NCBI GenBank assembly: GCA_002011815.1
Contig: MTOV01000024.1
Coordinates: 1 to 42,432, forward strand
Direction: 5' to 3'
From: Nitrospirae bacterium JdFR-86
GTDB taxonomy: Bacteria > Nitrospirota > Thermodesulfovibrionia > Thermodesulfovibrionales > JdFR-86
Length of the DNA: 42,432 nucleotides
This document shows positions 23,654 to 32,874 of the stretch, piece by piece. The number at the start of each line of letters is the position of its first letter. Position 1 is the first letter of the stretch. The notes beneath the pieces are model-generated. The model did no database searches, was not told the DNA's origin, and saw only the letters and a program-made list of their open reading frames with translations. A program made the translations under genes and the position numbers.

Positions 23654-24704
23654 TATTCTTGCAGAGGCTGAAAAACTCAGACAGCGTTCTGATTACCCCA
23701 GAGCACTCCTGCTCTTCAAACAGGCTTTAAAACGCTCAAAAGGCGAAGACAGGTTGCAATGCCTTCAGGCAATAGCAGACACCTACAGAATGACCGGCAA
23801 CTTCAGAGCCGCTGAAAAATACTACACCAAGGCAGTAGCCTTAAGCAAAAAACTAAAGGACTTGCACGCTGAAATGGACACCACCGTAGGGCTTGCACTG
23901 GCAAAACGGGCATCAGGAGACTACAAAACCGCACTCAGGCTCTTTTCCAAGGCTGAAGGCGCATATAAAAAACTTCATGATAAAGAAGGCTTGGCATTCA
24001 CCCTGTGGGCAAAAGCAGGTGCCTTTAGAGTCAAAGGGGACATTGCAGAGGCTATTAAAACCTTCAAGTCTGCACTCAGGGTGTTCGACTCTCTTGGATA
24101 TGAGCACGGCATCGGATATTGCCTGTGCGGACTTGGAGGAAGCTCAAGAGTCAAAGGGCTTTACACCCAGTCCCTTAAATACTATAAAGCGGCAAACGAA
24201 CTGTTCCGGAGACTCAGAGACACCTTCGGCACTGCATACTCGCACTGCGGCATAGGCAATGCCCTGAGAATGCAGGGTGATTACGAAGCCGCAAAGACCC
24301 ATTTCAGAAAGGCAATCAGACTCTACAGACGAATAGGCGACATCGTAAGCTCTTCCTACACCCTCTGGAGCATGGCTAAAACCTACATGATGTCAGGGAA
24401 ATACAGTTTAGCAGAAAAATACCTCAAAGACGCAACAGCACTGTTTAAGAAGACAAAAGACTCAAGAGGTATCATATACTCAAAAATAGCACTCGCAGAA
24501 CTAAGATTCCTCAACGGCAAGACAAAGACTGCAAAAAAACTAGTACTGGCTGCATTTACGGAAGCCGACGAATACGGATTTTCAGTGGAGAAATGCCACG
24601 CCTCTGCTCTTCTCTCTTGTATGAACGGAAAGACAGACAACAGGTGTTATAATAAACTCGGATTGAGGCTCAGGTTTCAATCCATACCGTTTAATATCCC
24701 ATAA
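23646..24704 (+). CDS. Tetratricopeptide-repeat protein
   Basis: A 352-residue protein made almost wholly of TPR helices, at least six or seven repeats of about 40 residues (for example GNFRAAEKYYTKAVALSKKL, GDYKTALRLFSKAEGAYKKL, GDYEAAKTHFRKAIRLYRRI), the long-spaced type found in kinesin-light-chain-like TPRs. No signal peptide, so it is probably a cytoplasmic scaffold. The partner is unknown. It starts inside the end of rpe and is followed by pgsA after 27 bases. Confidence 0.85.
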   Translation: MDNILAEAEKLRQRSDYPRALLLFKQALKRSKGEDRLQCLQAIADTYRMTGNFRAAEKYYTKAVALSKKLKDLHAEMDTTVGLALAKRASGDYKTALRLFSKAEGAYKKLHDKEGLAFTLWAKAGAFRVKGDIAEAIKTFKSALRVFDSLGYEHGIGYCLCGLGGSSRVKGLYTQSLKYYKAANELFRRLRDTFGTAYSHCGIGNALRMQGDYEAAKTHFRKAIRLYRRIGDIVSSSYTLWSMAKTYMMSGKYSLAEKYLKDATALFKKTKDSRGIIYSKIALAELRFLNGKTKTAKKLVLAAFTEADEYGFSVEKCHASALLSCMNGKTDNRCYNKLGLRLRFQSIPFNIP

Positions 24705-24731
24705 AATTACTGTTTATTCTGTGAGGCGCGC

Positions 24732-25271
24732 ATGCATGTACTGAATCTCCCTAACACCCTGACGATAACAAGGATCGTATTGATTCCCGTATTTACAACA
24801 CTAATCGTCTATAAGATGTATGACTATGCGCTTTATGTGTTCGTAATCGCAGCACTGACAGATGCACTCGACGGACTTCTGGCAAGGCTCAGGAATCAGA
24901 AAACCCCGCTCGGGACATTCCTTGATCCGCTTGCTGATAAATTCCTGATTGTAACCTCATTCATATTATTTTCCTTCTATGGCTGGGTGCCTGAATGGCT
25001 TACAATAATAGTTATAAGCCGTGACATCATAGTGGTAATCGGATGGGTGCTTCTTTATTTTATAACCCATACGCTCAAAGTAGAGCCTTCGATGCCTGGT
25101 AAGCTCTCAATAGGACTACAGCTTATACTGCTTTGCTATGTGCTTCTGGACATAAATTATGGATTTATACCTGCCATAAAAGGCATACTTATATGGGCAA
25201 CAGCATCGCTTGCCATACTTTCGGCTCTGCACTACATCTACAGGGGGTTAAAACTCACAGGTGAGAAATAA
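24732..25271 (+). CDS. pgsA: CDP-diacylglycerol-glycerol-3-phosphate 3-phosphatidyltransferase
   Basis: The 179-residue membrane enzyme makes phosphatidylglycerol phosphate from CDP-diacylglycerol and glycerol 3-phosphate. The full CDP-alcohol phosphotransferase motif is present: Asp47-Gly48, Ala51-Arg52, Gly61, Asp65 and Asp69, with correct spacing. About five to six helices follow. The opening LNLPNTLTITRI is typical of PgsA. It overlaps the next gene by 11 bases. Confidence 0.95.
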   Translation: MHVLNLPNTLTITRIVLIPVFTTLIVYKMYDYALYVFVIAALTDALDGLLARLRNQKTPLGTFLDPLADKFLIVTSFILFSFYGWVPEWLTIIVISRDIIVVIGWVLLYFITHTLKVEPSMPGKLSIGLQLILLCYVLLDINYGFIPAIKGILIWATASLAILSALHYIYRGLKLTGEK

Positions 25272-26547
25272 ATCAGGGGTCGTAATAGAAGAAGTTGCGC
25301 CTTCAAGCCCTGCTGCACAGGCAGGCATACAAAAAGGAGACATCCTGGTTTCAATAAACGGCAATAAACTCTCTGACATCATTGACTACATGTTCTATAA
25401 ACCTGAAACAGAATCGGACATCGTCATATCAAGAAAGGGGAAAAGGCATTCAATAAAACTCATTCTTGACGAGTCTGAAGACCCTGGCATCAAGCTCAAA
25501 CAATTCAGAATAAAGACCTGCCGGAACAAGTGCATCTTCTGCTTCGTATCCCAGCTGCCCCGTGGTCTTAGAAAAACACTGTATATCAAAGATGAAGATT
25601 ACCGGATGTCATTCCTTTACGGCAATTACATCACCATGACCAACCTTACGCAGGAAGACAAAAAACGGATAGCAAGACAGCGACTAAGTCCCCTTTACAT
25701 CTCTGTTCATTCAACAAACAACGCACTAAGATGCAAAATGCTCGGCAATCCAAAAGCACAGGATATTCTCAAGGAACTCCGGTTTCTCAAAGACAACAAA
25801 ATAAAAATGCATACACAGATAGTCCTCTGTCCCGGCTGGAACGACGGCAAGGAACTCGAAAAAACCATACGTGACCTTTATTCCTTTTATCCTTATCTTT
25901 CGTCAATTGCAGTAGTGCCGGTAGGGCTTACAGCACACAGAAAGACAAAACTAAAAGCCGTGGAAAAAGAAGACGCTGAAAACGCACTTCAGATAATCAG
26001 CGCGTTTCAGAAAAGGTTTAAGAAAAAGCACGGCGACCCAATCGTATATGGCGCTGACGAACTTTATATAAAAGCCGGACAGCCCTTTCCTCCTATAAAG
26101 GACTATGGAGACCTGCCCCAGATAGAAAACGGTGTCGGTATGGTTGCCCTCTTCATGTCAAAGGCAAAGAAGATAAAACTTCCTTCAAAGCCTCCGTCGA
26201 AAAAATATCTGACCATTACAGGTGTGTCTTTTTACCCTTATCTCAAGAGGTTTCTTGACAGGCTTGAAAAAAACGGAATAAGCATTACCCCTGTTGCTGT
26301 GGAAAACAGTTTTTTCGGCAGGTCTGTTACTGTAACCGGACTGCTTACAGGCAGGGATGTGATAAAATCTCTTTCTACAAAGGCTGAAGGCTACGACCTT
26401 CTTCTGCTGCCTGATTGTATGCTAAGGGCAGAAAAGGACGTCTTTTTAGACGACGTAAGTGTCAGGGACCTGGAAAGCACCATTGGTATAAAGACAAAAA
26501 TAGTGGAGTCAACTCCACAAGGACTTCTGAGGGGGATCGAAATATGA
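25261..26547 (+). CDS. DUF512 protein: PDZ plus radical-SAM-like iron-sulfur domain
   Basis: The 428-residue protein has an N-terminal PDZ domain (about 5-70; SSPAAQAGIQKGDILVSING), then Cys87, Cys91 and Cys94 in the CxxxCxxC spacing of radical SAM enzymes (CRNKCIFCF), a TIM-barrel-like middle (YISVHSTNNALRCKMLGN), and a C-terminal DUF512 domain (YGADELYIKAGQPFPP, TGVSFYPYL). The family is widespread in anaerobes and often called an Fe-S oxidoreductase; its reaction is unknown. It uses GTG at 25261, overlapping pgsA by 11 bases, and overlaps aroE by 4. Confidence 0.92.
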   Translation: MRNKSGVVIEEVAPSSPAAQAGIQKGDILVSINGNKLSDIIDYMFYKPETESDIVISRKGKRHSIKLILDESEDPGIKLKQFRIKTCRNKCIFCFVSQLPRGLRKTLYIKDEDYRMSFLYGNYITMTNLTQEDKKRIARQRLSPLYISVHSTNNALRCKMLGNPKAQDILKELRFLKDNKIKMHTQIVLCPGWNDGKELEKTIRDLYSFYPYLSSIAVVPVGLTAHRKTKLKAVEKEDAENALQIISAFQKRFKKKHGDPIVYGADELYIKAGQPFPPIKDYGDLPQIENGVGMVALFMSKAKKIKLPSKPPSKKYLTITGVSFYPYLKRFLDRLEKNGISITPVAVENSFFGRSVTVTGLLTGRDVIKSLSTKAEGYDLLLLPDCMLRAEKDVFLDDVSVRDLESTIGIKTKIVESTPQGLLRGIEI

Positions 26548-27371
26548 AAATAAGCGGAAAAACAAAAATAGTTGCCCTTTTAGGCTATCCTGTAGAACAC
26601 ACCCTTTCACCTGCAATGCACAACTTGGCATTTGAACACCTCGGCTTGGATTACTGCTACGTAGCCTTTCCTGTAAAGCCTGAAATGCTAAAAGACGCTG
26701 TAACAGCCATCAGAGCGCTTAATCTTGCAGGCGTTAACGTAACTGTTCCGCATAAAGAAAATGTAATACCGTTTCTGGATGAGGTTGACAAAGAGGCATC
26801 CTTCATAGGAGCAGTGAACACAATAGTGAACAAACAGGACAGGCTCGTAGGCTATAACACTGACGGAAGAGGATTTATGCGAAGCCTTTCTGACGAAGGG
26901 ATAGATGTAGAAGGCAAAAGCGTCTTGATAATAGGTGCAGGCGGTGGCTCAAGGGCTGTCAGTTACTATCTGAGTGAAAAGACCTCAAAGCTCTTTCTCT
27001 TCGACATAGACACGGATAAGGCAGAACGCCTTGTGAGCGACCTTAATAAAATCCGCTCTGACGTCTATCGCCTGGAAGCTATAAACGACTTGAACAACAT
27101 AGATATCATAATAAACGCCACCCCTCTTGGTCTTAAAGACTCAGACCCGCTTCCATGCGATATGTCATTGATATCGCCGAAACACATCGTAGGCGACTTA
27201 ATCTACAAGGAGACCCCTCTTCTTAAAGAAGCAGCCCAAAAAGGCTGCAAGACATTCAACGGCATAGGCATGCTGCTATGGCAGGGGGTTCTGGCGTTTG
27301 AACTCTGGACAGGCATACTCCCACCTCATGAGATGATGCGCGAAGTGCTTATTAAAGGGATGAAAAAATAA
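26544..27371 (+). CDS. aroE: Shikimate dehydrogenase
   Basis: The 275-residue NADPH enzyme reduces 3-dehydroshikimate in aromatic amino-acid synthesis. LGYPVEHTLSPAMHN binds shikimate, NVTVPHKE carries the catalytic Lys, NTDGRGF the catalytic Asp, and IIGAGGGSRAVSYYL is the dinucleotide loop. The ATG at 26544 follows GGGGG and overlaps the DUF512 stop (ATGA); a longer frame from 26415 is not needed. Confidence 0.96.
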   Translation: MKISGKTKIVALLGYPVEHTLSPAMHNLAFEHLGLDYCYVAFPVKPEMLKDAVTAIRALNLAGVNVTVPHKENVIPFLDEVDKEASFIGAVNTIVNKQDRLVGYNTDGRGFMRSLSDEGIDVEGKSVLIIGAGGGSRAVSYYLSEKTSKLFLFDIDTDKAERLVSDLNKIRSDVYRLEAINDLNNIDIIINATPLGLKDSDPLPCDMSLISPKHIVGDLIYKETPLLKEAAQKGCKTFNGIGMLLWQGVLAFELWTGILPPHEMMREVLIKGMKK

Positions 27372-27414
27372 AGTTGAACTTTACTAAACATCGGTGATGT
27401 GATAAAATTTTCTT

Positions 27415-27912
27415 GTGAAGAAAACACTTCTGCTGACAGCATTTTTAGCTGCATTCCTGCTGTTTTTCCCAATGCTTAAACAGCACGGAAAAGAGAAAAA
27501 GCCTGTTGTTCTGGAGTCGTTCCTTGAAAACGTAGAAGTCGTCAACAAAAAGGCTGGCGAACATCAGTGGTCTCTCCTTGCCAAAAAAGTAACCATTTCC
27601 GAAGACGAAAACATCGCAAAAATGCACACAGTCACAGTCAACCTTCCAAGACAGGGTATGACAGTAAAAGCAGACTCCGGCTCTTATAACATAGACAGCA
27701 AAGACTTGACACTTACAGGAAACATAAAAGCTGAGACAGACGGTTATGTGGTCAGAACAGAACAAATCACCCTTCAGTCCGATAAAGACGAATTGTCAGC
27801 AGAAGATAGAGTCATCATAAAAGGAAAGAGATTCAGGATAGAAGGTACCGGACTTAAAGTAATACAGCAAAAAGTGAGGATTCTCAGTAATGTCAACGCT
27901 GTATTCTTTTAA
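27415..27912 (+). CDS. lptC: LPS export protein LptC
   Basis: A 165-residue bitopic protein with one N-terminal helix (about 4-20) and a periplasmic beta-jellyroll (LENVEVVNKKAGEHQWSLLAKKV, GNIKAETDGYVVRTEQITLQSD). LptC connects the LptBFG transporter to LptA. The start is GTG at 27415; no clear Shine-Dalgarno, and a TAAAAT box ends 6 bases upstream. It overlaps lptA by 23 bases, and lptA-lptB-rpoN follow as in many Gram-negatives. Confidence 0.9.
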   Translation: MKKTLLLTAFLAAFLLFFPMLKQHGKEKKPVVLESFLENVEVVNKKAGEHQWSLLAKKVTISEDENIAKMHTVTVNLPRQGMTVKADSGSYNIDSKDLTLTGNIKAETDGYVVRTEQITLQSDKDELSAEDRVIIKGKRFRIEGTGLKVIQQKVRILSNVNAVFF

Positions 27913-28375
27913 GAAAATCTTTCTCCTTTGTGCTTTATTCTTAATTATAATTATTCCCTATCAGTCAAACGCAAATCAGAAAAACCTCACAGGAGGAGGC
28001 CCGATTGTAATAACATCTTCCACGCTTTCAGCAGACAACAAGGCCCGCACTGCACTCTTTGAAGGTTCTGTAGTAGCCAAAACAGATGATATGACACTTT
28101 ACTCTAACCGAATGACGGTATTCTACTCTGAAGACGGCAGGGTTACAACAGTTAAAGCAGAAGGCAGTGTAAAACTCATCAGAGGCGAGCGGGTTGTGAC
28201 AGCAGGCAAGGCAGTGTATCTCGCTGATGAACAAAAGATAATTTTCACGGATAATCCGAAAGCAGTAGAAGGAAACAACGTTATCACAGGCTCAAAGATG
28301 ATATACCTGATTAAAGATGACCGTTCTATTGTTGAAGACAGCAAGGTATTTCTCAAACAGCCGGAAGGCAAATAA
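27890..28375 (+). CDS. lptA: LPS transport periplasmic protein LptA
   Basis: A 161-residue protein with a signal peptide (about 1-28, ending SNA) and a single OstA/LptA beta-jellyroll: PIVITSSTLSADNKARTALFEGSVVAKTDDMTLYSNRMTVFY and matching later strands. LptA polymers bridge the periplasm and carry LPS from LptC to the outer-membrane LptD. It lies between lptC (23-bp overlap) and lptB (1-base gap). Confidence 0.93.
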   Translation: MSTLYSFKKIFLLCALFLIIIIPYQSNANQKNLTGGGPIVITSSTLSADNKARTALFEGSVVAKTDDMTLYSNRMTVFYSEDGRVTTVKAEGSVKLIRGERVVTAGKAVYLADEQKIIFTDNPKAVEGNNVITGSKMIYLIKDDRSIVEDSKVFLKQPEGK

Positions 28376-28376
28376 A

Positions 28377-29099
28377 ATGCATACTCTTACAGCAACCAAT
28401 CTCTCGAAGAGCTACGATGGACGACAGGTAGTCCGAAACATTAACTTATTCGTCAACTCCGGTGAGATAGTAGGTCTTCTCGGACCCAACGGAGCCGGCA
28501 AGACTACGACTTTCTACAGCATCACCGGTGTGCTCAAGCCTGAAAGCGGCAGCATTACTCTTGACGGGGAAGAAATAAGTCATCTGCCGATGTATCAGAG
28601 AGCCTTAAAAGGCATAAGCTATCTGCCGCAGGAGCCGTCTATTTTCAGAAAACTCAGCGTGAGGGACAACCTCAGAGCTGTGCTTGAGATAAAGGGCTTG
28701 CCACCAAATGAAATAGACGCCCGCATAGAGCACCTCCTTGATGAGTTCGACCTCAGAGGGTTCGCCGACAGAGAAAGCACAAGGCTCTCAGGCGGAGAAA
28801 GAAGAAGAACAGAAATAGCAAGAGCTATTGCCACAGAGCCAAAGTTTATTCTTTTTGACGAGCCGTTTGCAGGAATTGATCCAATAGCAATAATAGAACT
28901 TAAAAAGATGTTAAAATATTTAAGGGATGCCGGACTTGGCATTCTGATAACAGACCATAACGTGAGAGATACGCTTTCGATTACCGACAGGGCATATATA
29001 TTAGCCGAGGGTGAGATACTCGATGAGGGTTCACCTGAAAAACTTGTTTCTAACCCTAAGGTAAAAGACATATACCTTGGGGAGGGGTTCAGACTCTGA
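28377..29099 (+). CDS. lptB: LPS export ABC transporter ATP-binding protein LptB
   Basis: The 240-residue ATPase powers LPS extraction with LptFG (not in the window). Walker A is GPNGAGKTT, the Q-loop region is YLPQEPSIF, the signature is LSGGERRR, Walker B is FILFDEPFAGIDP, and the H-loop is ITDHNV. YLPQEPSIFRKLSV is typical of LptB. ATG 28377 (GGAAGG about 9 bases upstream) is chosen over a longer frame from 28317 that would lie inside lptA. Its stop overlaps the rpoN ATG by one base. Confidence 0.95.
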   Translation: MHTLTATNLSKSYDGRQVVRNINLFVNSGEIVGLLGPNGAGKTTTFYSITGVLKPESGSITLDGEEISHLPMYQRALKGISYLPQEPSIFRKLSVRDNLRAVLEIKGLPPNEIDARIEHLLDEFDLRGFADRESTRLSGGERRRTEIARAIATEPKFILFDEPFAGIDPIAIIELKKMLKYLRDAGLGILITDHNVRDTLSITDRAYILAEGEILDEGSPEKLVSNPKVKDIYLGEGFRL

Positions 29100-30523
29100 T
29101 GGCACTGGAAAATAGATTAGAACTTAAAATGTTGCAGAAGCTTATACTGACGCCTCAGCTTCAGCAGGCGATAAAGCTTCTGCAGATGCCTCAGATTGAA
29201 CTCTCGCAAACACTCTCCAATGAGCTGGTGGAAAACCCGTTTCTTGAAGAAATACTCGAAGAGTCCACTAAAGAAGAACTTGCTGAGACGGAAAGCTTTG
29301 AAGAGCCGGATGACACAGAAGCACCTCTTGAAAAACTTATGGGCTTTTCAGTCAGTGAATACTTTGATACAAGAAGCTACGACGGCAGAGACCTCGGATA
29401 CTTCACACCTGATATTAACGCCGTTCCGTCATATGAACAGTTTGTAAGTCAGGGGACAGACCTTTACGACCATCTGACATGGCAACTCAGGTTCGCGGAT
29501 GCGCCAGATGAGGTAAAAAGTGCAGCTGAAGTCGTAATAGGCAACATTGATGACAACGGCTACCTGCGAGCATCAGAAGAAGACATAGCCAAGTATGCAG
29601 ACGTCAGTCTTGAGGTTGCAAAAAAAGCTATAAAACTGGTGCAGACGTTCGACCCACCGGGGGTAGGCGCAAGAGACCTCAAAGAATGCCTCGTGCTTCA
29701 GCTTGAACCGCTTAATCTCAGGGGAAGCCTTGTTGAAGACCTCATCATGAATAACTTGGAAGACATCGAAAAGAGAAGGTATCAGCAACTGGCGCAACGC
29801 TATGGATGCTCTGTTGACAGCATCAAAGGGGCAGTAAAGATTATCGGAGGCTTGGAGCCGAAACCCGGCAGAGGTTTCTCAAGCTCACAGCCTGTATACA
29901 TCACGCCGGATGTCTTCGTAGTGAAAACCGAAGACGGCTTCCAGATACTTCTTAACGACGACAACATACCGCGTATAAGAATCAACAACTACTACAAAAA
30001 ACTCCTGGCCCAGAAGAACTCCCTGCCAAAGGAGGAAAAAGAATACCTTGAGGAAAGACTCCGCTCTGCTGTCTGGCTTCTCAAAAGCCTTGACCACCGC
30101 AACAAGACCATATACAGGGTTACTGAAAGCATACTCAATTTCCAGAGGGAGTTTTTTGAAGGCGGTGTTGCATATCTGAAGCCGCTAAACCTCAGAGACG
30201 TGGCAGCCGACCTGAATATGCACGAAAGCACTATAAGCAGAGCCACGTCAAACAAATATCTCGCATGCAGTCACGGACTGTTCAGTTTTAGATTTTTCTT
30301 CTCAAGCGGCATAAGAGCAGAGACAGGAAAGGTCTCCTCTACATCCGTTAAAGACATGATTAAAAAGATAATCAGTGAAGAAGACCCCAGAAAACCCCTG
30401 AGCGACCAGAAAATAGCCGAAATGCTTAAGAACTTTAATATAACAGTCGCAAGAAGAACCATTGCAAAATACAGGGATGAGCTGAATATTCCGCCTCAAA
30501 ACCTCAGAAGAAAAATCGAATAA
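29099..30523 (+). CDS. rpoN: RNA polymerase sigma-54 factor
   Basis: The 474-residue sigma factor begins with the Gln/Leu-rich activator region (LKMLQKLILTPQLQQAIKLLQMPQIEL), has an acidic linker (about 50-85), the core-binding domain (VGARDLKECL), the helix-turn-helix region (LRDVAADLNMHESTISRATSNKYL), and the C-terminal RpoN box ARRTIAKYR (about 451-459) that reads the -24 element. It directs enhancer-dependent transcription. The lptB-rpoN-hpf-rapZ order is conserved in many bacteria. Confidence 0.97.
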   Translation: MALENRLELKMLQKLILTPQLQQAIKLLQMPQIELSQTLSNELVENPFLEEILEESTKEELAETESFEEPDDTEAPLEKLMGFSVSEYFDTRSYDGRDLGYFTPDINAVPSYEQFVSQGTDLYDHLTWQLRFADAPDEVKSAAEVVIGNIDDNGYLRASEEDIAKYADVSLEVAKKAIKLVQTFDPPGVGARDLKECLVLQLEPLNLRGSLVEDLIMNNLEDIEKRRYQQLAQRYGCSVDSIKGAVKIIGGLEPKPGRGFSSSQPVYITPDVFVVKTEDGFQILLNDDNIPRIRINNYYKKLLAQKNSLPKEEKEYLEERLRSAVWLLKSLDHRNKTIYRVTESILNFQREFFEGGVAYLKPLNLRDVAADLNMHESTISRATSNKYLACSHGLFSFRFFFSSGIRAETGKVSSTSVKDMIKKIISEEDPRKPLSDQKIAEMLKNFNITVARRTIAKYRDELNIPPQNLRRKIE

Positions 30524-30540
30524 AACATCAAGGAGGGGCC

Positions 30541-31068
30541 ATGAATATAGTTGTTAACGGAAGAAATGTTGAGATAACACCATCTCTTAGAAGCTATGCC
30601 GAAGATAAGATCTCAAAATTCGAAAGGTATCTTTCAAACATTACAGAGGCTATAGTAACACTCAGCGTGCAGAAATACAGGCATAAAGCCGAGGTGCTTC
30701 TTAAGGCTAACGGCATATTGATTCAAGCTGAAGGGGTTACAGAAGAACTTTACTCCTCTATAGACCAGGTTGCGGAAAAGCTTGAGAGACAGGTCAAAAA
30801 ATTCAAGGAAAAACTCCTCTCCTACAGAAAAGGAGAAAACAAAAATAAAATAGCTCCGTCTATCTCGTCTCCTCCTGCTGAAGAGACAGGCAGGATTATA
30901 AAGAGAAAGAAATTTGACATGAAACCAATGACACCTGACGAAGCCGCCATGCAGATGGAACTCCTTGATAAAGACTTCTTCGTGTTCACAAACGACAAGA
31001 GCGGGGATATTAATGTCATATACCGAAGAAACGATGGCAACTTCGGACTTATCGAACCCGCAAAATAA
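30541..31068 (+). CDS. hpf: Ribosome hibernation promoting factor, long form
   Basis: The 175-residue protein has the N-terminal HPF/RaiA domain (about 1-95; MNIVVNGRNVEITPSLRSYAEDKISKF) that sits in the mRNA/tRNA channel of idle ribosomes, and a C-terminal dimerisation domain (about 118-175; IIKRKKFDMKPMTPDEAAMQMELL, FFVFTN, VIYRRNDGNFGLIEP) that joins two 70S into 100S particles. An AGGAGGGG site precedes the ATG. Position after rpoN is typical. Confidence 0.95.
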   Translation: MNIVVNGRNVEITPSLRSYAEDKISKFERYLSNITEAIVTLSVQKYRHKAEVLLKANGILIQAEGVTEELYSSIDQVAEKLERQVKKFKEKLLSYRKGENKNKIAPSISSPPAEETGRIIKRKKFDMKPMTPDEAAMQMELLDKDFFVFTNDKSGDINVIYRRNDGNFGLIEPAK

Positions 31069-31092
31069 CTTCACTCAAATCGGGCATTGTCC

Positions 31093-31941
31093 GTGAAGCC
31101 CACTATAGTCATCATAACCGGTCTTTCCGGCTCTGGAAAGACTGTTGCCCTCAGGGCTATCGAAGATATCGGGTTTTTCTGCGTTGACAACCTTCCCCCA
31201 CAGCTCATTGATTCATTTGCATCAATAGCAACGGAAAAAGACAATATTAAAAAAATTGCCATAGGCATTGACATAAGGGAAAAAGACTTTCTACCTGCCC
31301 TGGAATCCGCACTTCAGCCCCTGCGGAAAAAATACAATATCAACATCATATTTCTCGAAGCGGAAAAGGACGTCCTGATGCGAAGATTCAAAGAGACCAG
31401 AAGACCGCATCCGCTTATGACATCGACCGAAACCGACATACAGCATGCAATCTCCATGGAAAAAGAGCTTCTTAAACCTCTAAGAGAAAGTGCCGACAGG
31501 ATTATAGACACATCAGCATTCACGCCCCATCAGCTCAGGAATTTCATGTTCTCGCTTTACGGGTATGAAACAGGAGACATGAACATCACATTAATATCCT
31601 TTGGTTATAAGTTTGGCGTCCCGCAGAATATAGACCTCCTGTTTGATGTGAGATTTCTTCCCAACCCGCATTTTATCCCAGAACTAAAACCCCTCAAAGG
31701 CACAGACCCTGAAGTGAAAAACTTCGTTCTGGAAAAGCCTGAAACCAAAGAATTCATCAAAAGGTTATGCAAGCTCTTGAACTTCCTCATCCCGCTTTAC
31801 AAAAAAGAAGGCAAGGCCTACCTCACAATCGGCATAGGATGCACAGGCGGAAGACACCGCTCGCCGGCAATAATCGAATCAGTTGCCTCGCTTATAAAAC
31901 AACAGCATTTAAACATCAACATCGTTCATAGGGACATGTAG
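31093..31941 (+). CDS. rapZ: RapZ-family RNase adapter / P-loop protein
   Basis: A 282-residue protein with an N-terminal P-loop (GLSGSGKT) and the RapZ C-terminal domain with GCTGGRHRSPAI, which binds glucosamine 6-phosphate or nucleotides. In E. coli RapZ guides RNase E to the GlmZ small RNA; in other phyla the family has signalling roles. GTG 31093 is chosen so that VKPTIVIITG aligns with family starts; TTG 31087 is possible, and neither has a good Shine-Dalgarno. The stop is followed immediately by the next ATG. Confidence 0.9.
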   Translation: MKPTIVIITGLSGSGKTVALRAIEDIGFFCVDNLPPQLIDSFASIATEKDNIKKIAIGIDIREKDFLPALESALQPLRKKYNINIIFLEAEKDVLMRRFKETRRPHPLMTSTETDIQHAISMEKELLKPLRESADRIIDTSAFTPHQLRNFMFSLYGYETGDMNITLISFGYKFGVPQNIDLLFDVRFLPNPHFIPELKPLKGTDPEVKNFVLEKPETKEFIKRLCKLLNFLIPLYKKEGKAYLTIGIGCTGGRHRSPAIIESVASLIKQQHLNINIVHRDM

Positions 31942-32874
31942 ATGCTTCTCAGGGTCTCCTCAGAGGATTCACGACAGAGAATAGATAAATTTGTTTCAGA
32001 AAAAACAGGCATTACACGCTCTCAGGTGCAGAAACTGATAGAGACGCACCACATACTGGTTAACGGCAATCCGGTCAAAACCAACTATAAAATCAAGGAA
32101 AACGACGAAATCAATGTATCAGTCCCGGAGAAAGAATCCGAAGCCCTTGTACCCGAAAACATACCCATTGACATCATCTACAAAGACGACTGGCTTGTCG
32201 TTGTAAACAAGCCTCCGGACATGGTTGTTTATCCCTCTTTGGGTCATGCGAAAGGAACACTGATGAACGCCATCTGCTTTCATATCAGGAAGCTTGCAAA
32301 TGTAGGAGCGCCTTTAAGACCCGGTGTAGTTCACCGCCTTGACAAAGACACATCAGGAATAATGGTTATCGCCACGAGTGATGATGCTTATTACAGTCTT
32401 GTCGAGCAGTTTAAAAAAAGGACAATAAACAGAAGCTATACAGCACTTGTGCACGGAAGCCTTAAACAGGACAAAGGACATATAAACCTCAAGGTGGGAC
32501 GTTCTGAGACGGACAGAAAAAAGATGTCAACAAGGACAAGAAGGGGAAAAGAGGCACAAACCTCATGGGAAGTAATCGAAAGGTTTAAAAACGCAACTCT
32601 TATAAGGGCAAGGCTTGCCACAGGAAGGACACACCAGATAAGAGTTCATTTTGCATCCATTGGTCATCCGGTCCTGGGCGATAGAACTTATGGAAGAAAG
32701 ACTTTTATCGAGATTAATAAGAAGAGGTTTTTGCTTCCCCGCCAGATGCTCCATGCAGAGCTTCTCGGCTTTACGCATCCGATAACCGGTGAATACATGG
32801 AATTCAGCCGTCCTGTGCCCGAGGACATGAAGGAGGCAATAAGGGTACTGAGAGAAAATGTAAGCTCTATCTAA
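31942..32874 (+). CDS. RluD-family 23S rRNA pseudouridine synthase
   Basis: The 310-residue enzyme has an N-terminal S4 RNA-binding domain (about 10-70; RIDKFVSEKTGITRSQVQKLI) and the RluA-type catalytic core with PGVVHRLDKDTSGIMV carrying the catalytic Asp, then ATGRTHQIRVH and LGDRTYG. It isomerises uridines in 23S rRNA helix 69 or a related site. It starts on the base after the rapZ stop, and its end overlaps the convergent nitroreductase gene by 8 bases. Confidence 0.94.
   Translation: MLLRVSSEDSRQRIDKFVSEKTGITRSQVQKLIETHHILVNGNPVKTNYKIKENDEINVSVPEKESEALVPENIPIDIIYKDDWLVVVNKPPDMVVYPSLGHAKGTLMNAICFHIRKLANVGAPLRPGVVHRLDKDTSGIMVIATSDDAYYSLVEQFKKRTINRSYTALVHGSLKQDKGHINLKVGRSETDRKKMSTRTRRGKEAQTSWEVIERFKNATLIRARLATGRTHQIRVHFASIGHPVLGDRTYGRKTFIEINKKRFLLPRQMLHAELLGFTHPITGEYMEFSRPVPEDMKEAIRVLRENVSSI

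Noticed and set aside
26415-26543. Longer N terminus for AroE
   Set aside because: It overlaps the DUF512 gene by 130 bases; ATG 26544 has a good ribosome site and family-like start.
28317-28376. Longer N terminus for LptB
   Set aside because: These codons lie within lptA and do not resemble the family start; ATG 28377 does and has GGAAGG upstream.
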